A DNA stretch of 6,336 nt from NCBI GenBank assembly GCA_002413665.1, contig DHXK01000133.1, forward strand, positions 1 to 6,336, read 5' to 3'. The position numbers and the translations under genes were made by a program. This stretch comes from Legionellales bacterium UBA5158 (lineage in GTDB: Bacteria; Pseudomonadota; Gammaproteobacteria; DSM-16500). The notes under the pieces were generated by a model. It was not told the DNA's origin. It ran no database searches and saw only the letters and a list, made by a program, of their open reading frames with translations. Shown here in pieces: positions 5,966 to 6,336 of this stretch; the first letter of the stretch is position 1; each line of letters starts with the position of its first letter.

Positions 5966-5999
5966 TGTAAGTAGTTTGTAAGTTACATGCGTTTAAACT
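5966..5999 (+). promoter_or_regulatory. Tandem TGTAAG box plus -10-like hexamer for the HAD gene
   Basis: The 17-base TGTAAGTAGTTTGTAAG (5966-5982) is identical to the box before the PMT gene. Exactly 11 bases later, TAAACT (5994-5999) matches four of six -10 positions, the same spacing as at the PMT gene. An extra inverted half-site TTACA (5983-5987) directly follows, making TGTAA-G-TTACA. The predicted start is near 6006, about 46 bases before the HAD ATG. Confidence 0.6.
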
Positions 6000-6011
6000 T
6001 TAGTATTAATG

Positions 6012-6024
6012 ATTGTTAAACAAT
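6012..6024. repeat. 13-bp palindrome in the HAD gene leader
   Basis: ATTGTT-A-AACAAT is a perfect palindrome around one central base, between the predicted transcription start and the HAD ATG at 6052. It could be an operator for a repressor, but palindromes of this kind are not rare in AT-rich DNA. Confidence 0.3.
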
Positions 6025-6051
6025 TTGTAATAAAAAGAGAAAATACTATAC

Positions 6052-6336
6052 ATGCTATTTGTGATTGATTTTGATGGCACCCTTTCTGTAGGGGATACTG
6101 TGGATGCCATGTTAGAGCGCTTTGCTGATGATAGTTGGAAAGATCTCGAAGCGGATTGGTTAAAAGGTGAAATTACAGCAATCGACTGTATGCAACAACA
6201 GTTAGATTTGGTAGAAGTAGACCAAGTCACACTAGAGAATTTTTTTCGTGGTATCCAGCTAGATGCCAGTTTCATCCCATTCTATAAATATATTAGTCAA
6301 TTTTCTAAAGTGGCCATTGTAAGTGATGGCTTGGAT
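6052..6336 (+). CDS. MtnX-like HAD-IB family phosphatase, 5' part only
   Basis: Translated by hand: 95 codons from the ATG at 6052, still open at the window end. HAD motif I is FVIDFDGTLS (3-12), with nucleophile Asp6 and general acid Asp8. A helical stretch of about 70 residues follows, as expected of a C1 cap, and motif II is AIVSDGLD (88-95) with Ser91. The pattern D-x-D-G-T, then MLERFADDSWKDLEADWLKG (20-39) and SDGLD, is close to the MtnX-like group, which includes the 2-hydroxy-3-keto-5-methylthiopentenyl-1-phosphate phosphatase of methionine salvage. Many members have other or unknown phosphomonoester substrates, and no other methionine-salvage gene is visible, so the substrate is open. 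The ribosome-binding site is weak (GAGA 11 bases upstream), but the start fits the family N-terminus. A strong tandem regulator box precedes it. A 270-bp antisense frame over this region is a shadow. Confidence 0.85.
   Translation, partial: MLFVIDFDGTLSVGDTVDAMLERFADDSWKDLEADWLKGEITAIDCMQQQLDLVEVDQVTLENFFRGIQLDASFIPFYKYISQFSKVAIVSDGLD

Noticed and set aside
6006..6275. Minus-strand open frame of 89 codons
   Set aside because: Antisense to the HAD phosphatase, whose DFDGT and SDGLD motifs identify the true frame.

Overview
The window looks like the end of a draft contig from an AT-rich Gram-negative proteobacterium. The first 35 bases carry an Illumina Nextera transposase adapter, so the left end is a sequencing artefact and not biology. 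The gene families (a TctE/QseC-type sensor kinase, a QseB/TctD/PmrA-type regulator, a GT9 heptosyltransferase-like protein, a PMT-type membrane glycosyltransferase and an MtnX-like HAD phosphatase) fit a low-GC betaproteobacterium, perhaps Methylophilaceae. That placement is a guess from family content, not a measurement.

Layout from left to right: adapter (1-35); the 5' part of a cyclopropane-fatty-acid-synthase-like methyltransferase on the minus strand (36-304); a 339-bp AT-rich gap; a minus-strand two-component operon with the response regulator (2754-2071) first and the sensor kinase (2050-644) second; a 280-bp gap; a minus-strand GT9 gene (3985-3035); a 317-bp divergent control region; a plus-strand PMT/ArnT-like glycosyltransferase (4303-5793); a 258-bp gap; and the 5' part of a plus-strand HAD phosphatase (6052-6336, cut by the window end).

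The most notable signal is in the gaps. A tandem element of the form TGTAA-N6-TGTAA (11-bp period, the usual footprint of an OmpR-family dimer) occurs in all four intergenic regions, five copies in total: 585-600, 2781-2797, 4157-4173, 4238-4254 and 5966-5982. Two copies are identical over 17 bases. In four copies a -10-like hexamer starts 10 or 11 bases after the six-base half-site, pointing at the methyltransferase, the GT9 gene, the PMT gene and the HAD gene. This is the geometry of PhoP/PmrA-activated promoters. The fifth copy is a degenerate, oppositely oriented one just upstream of the regulator gene, where it could mediate autoregulation.

My working model, which is inference, is that the encoded two-component system senses an envelope or periplasmic cue and controls a local regulon that remodels the cell surface: lipid methylation or cyclopropanation and two glycosyltransferases acting on LPS or other envelope glycans. 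The HAD enzyme's role in this is unknown.
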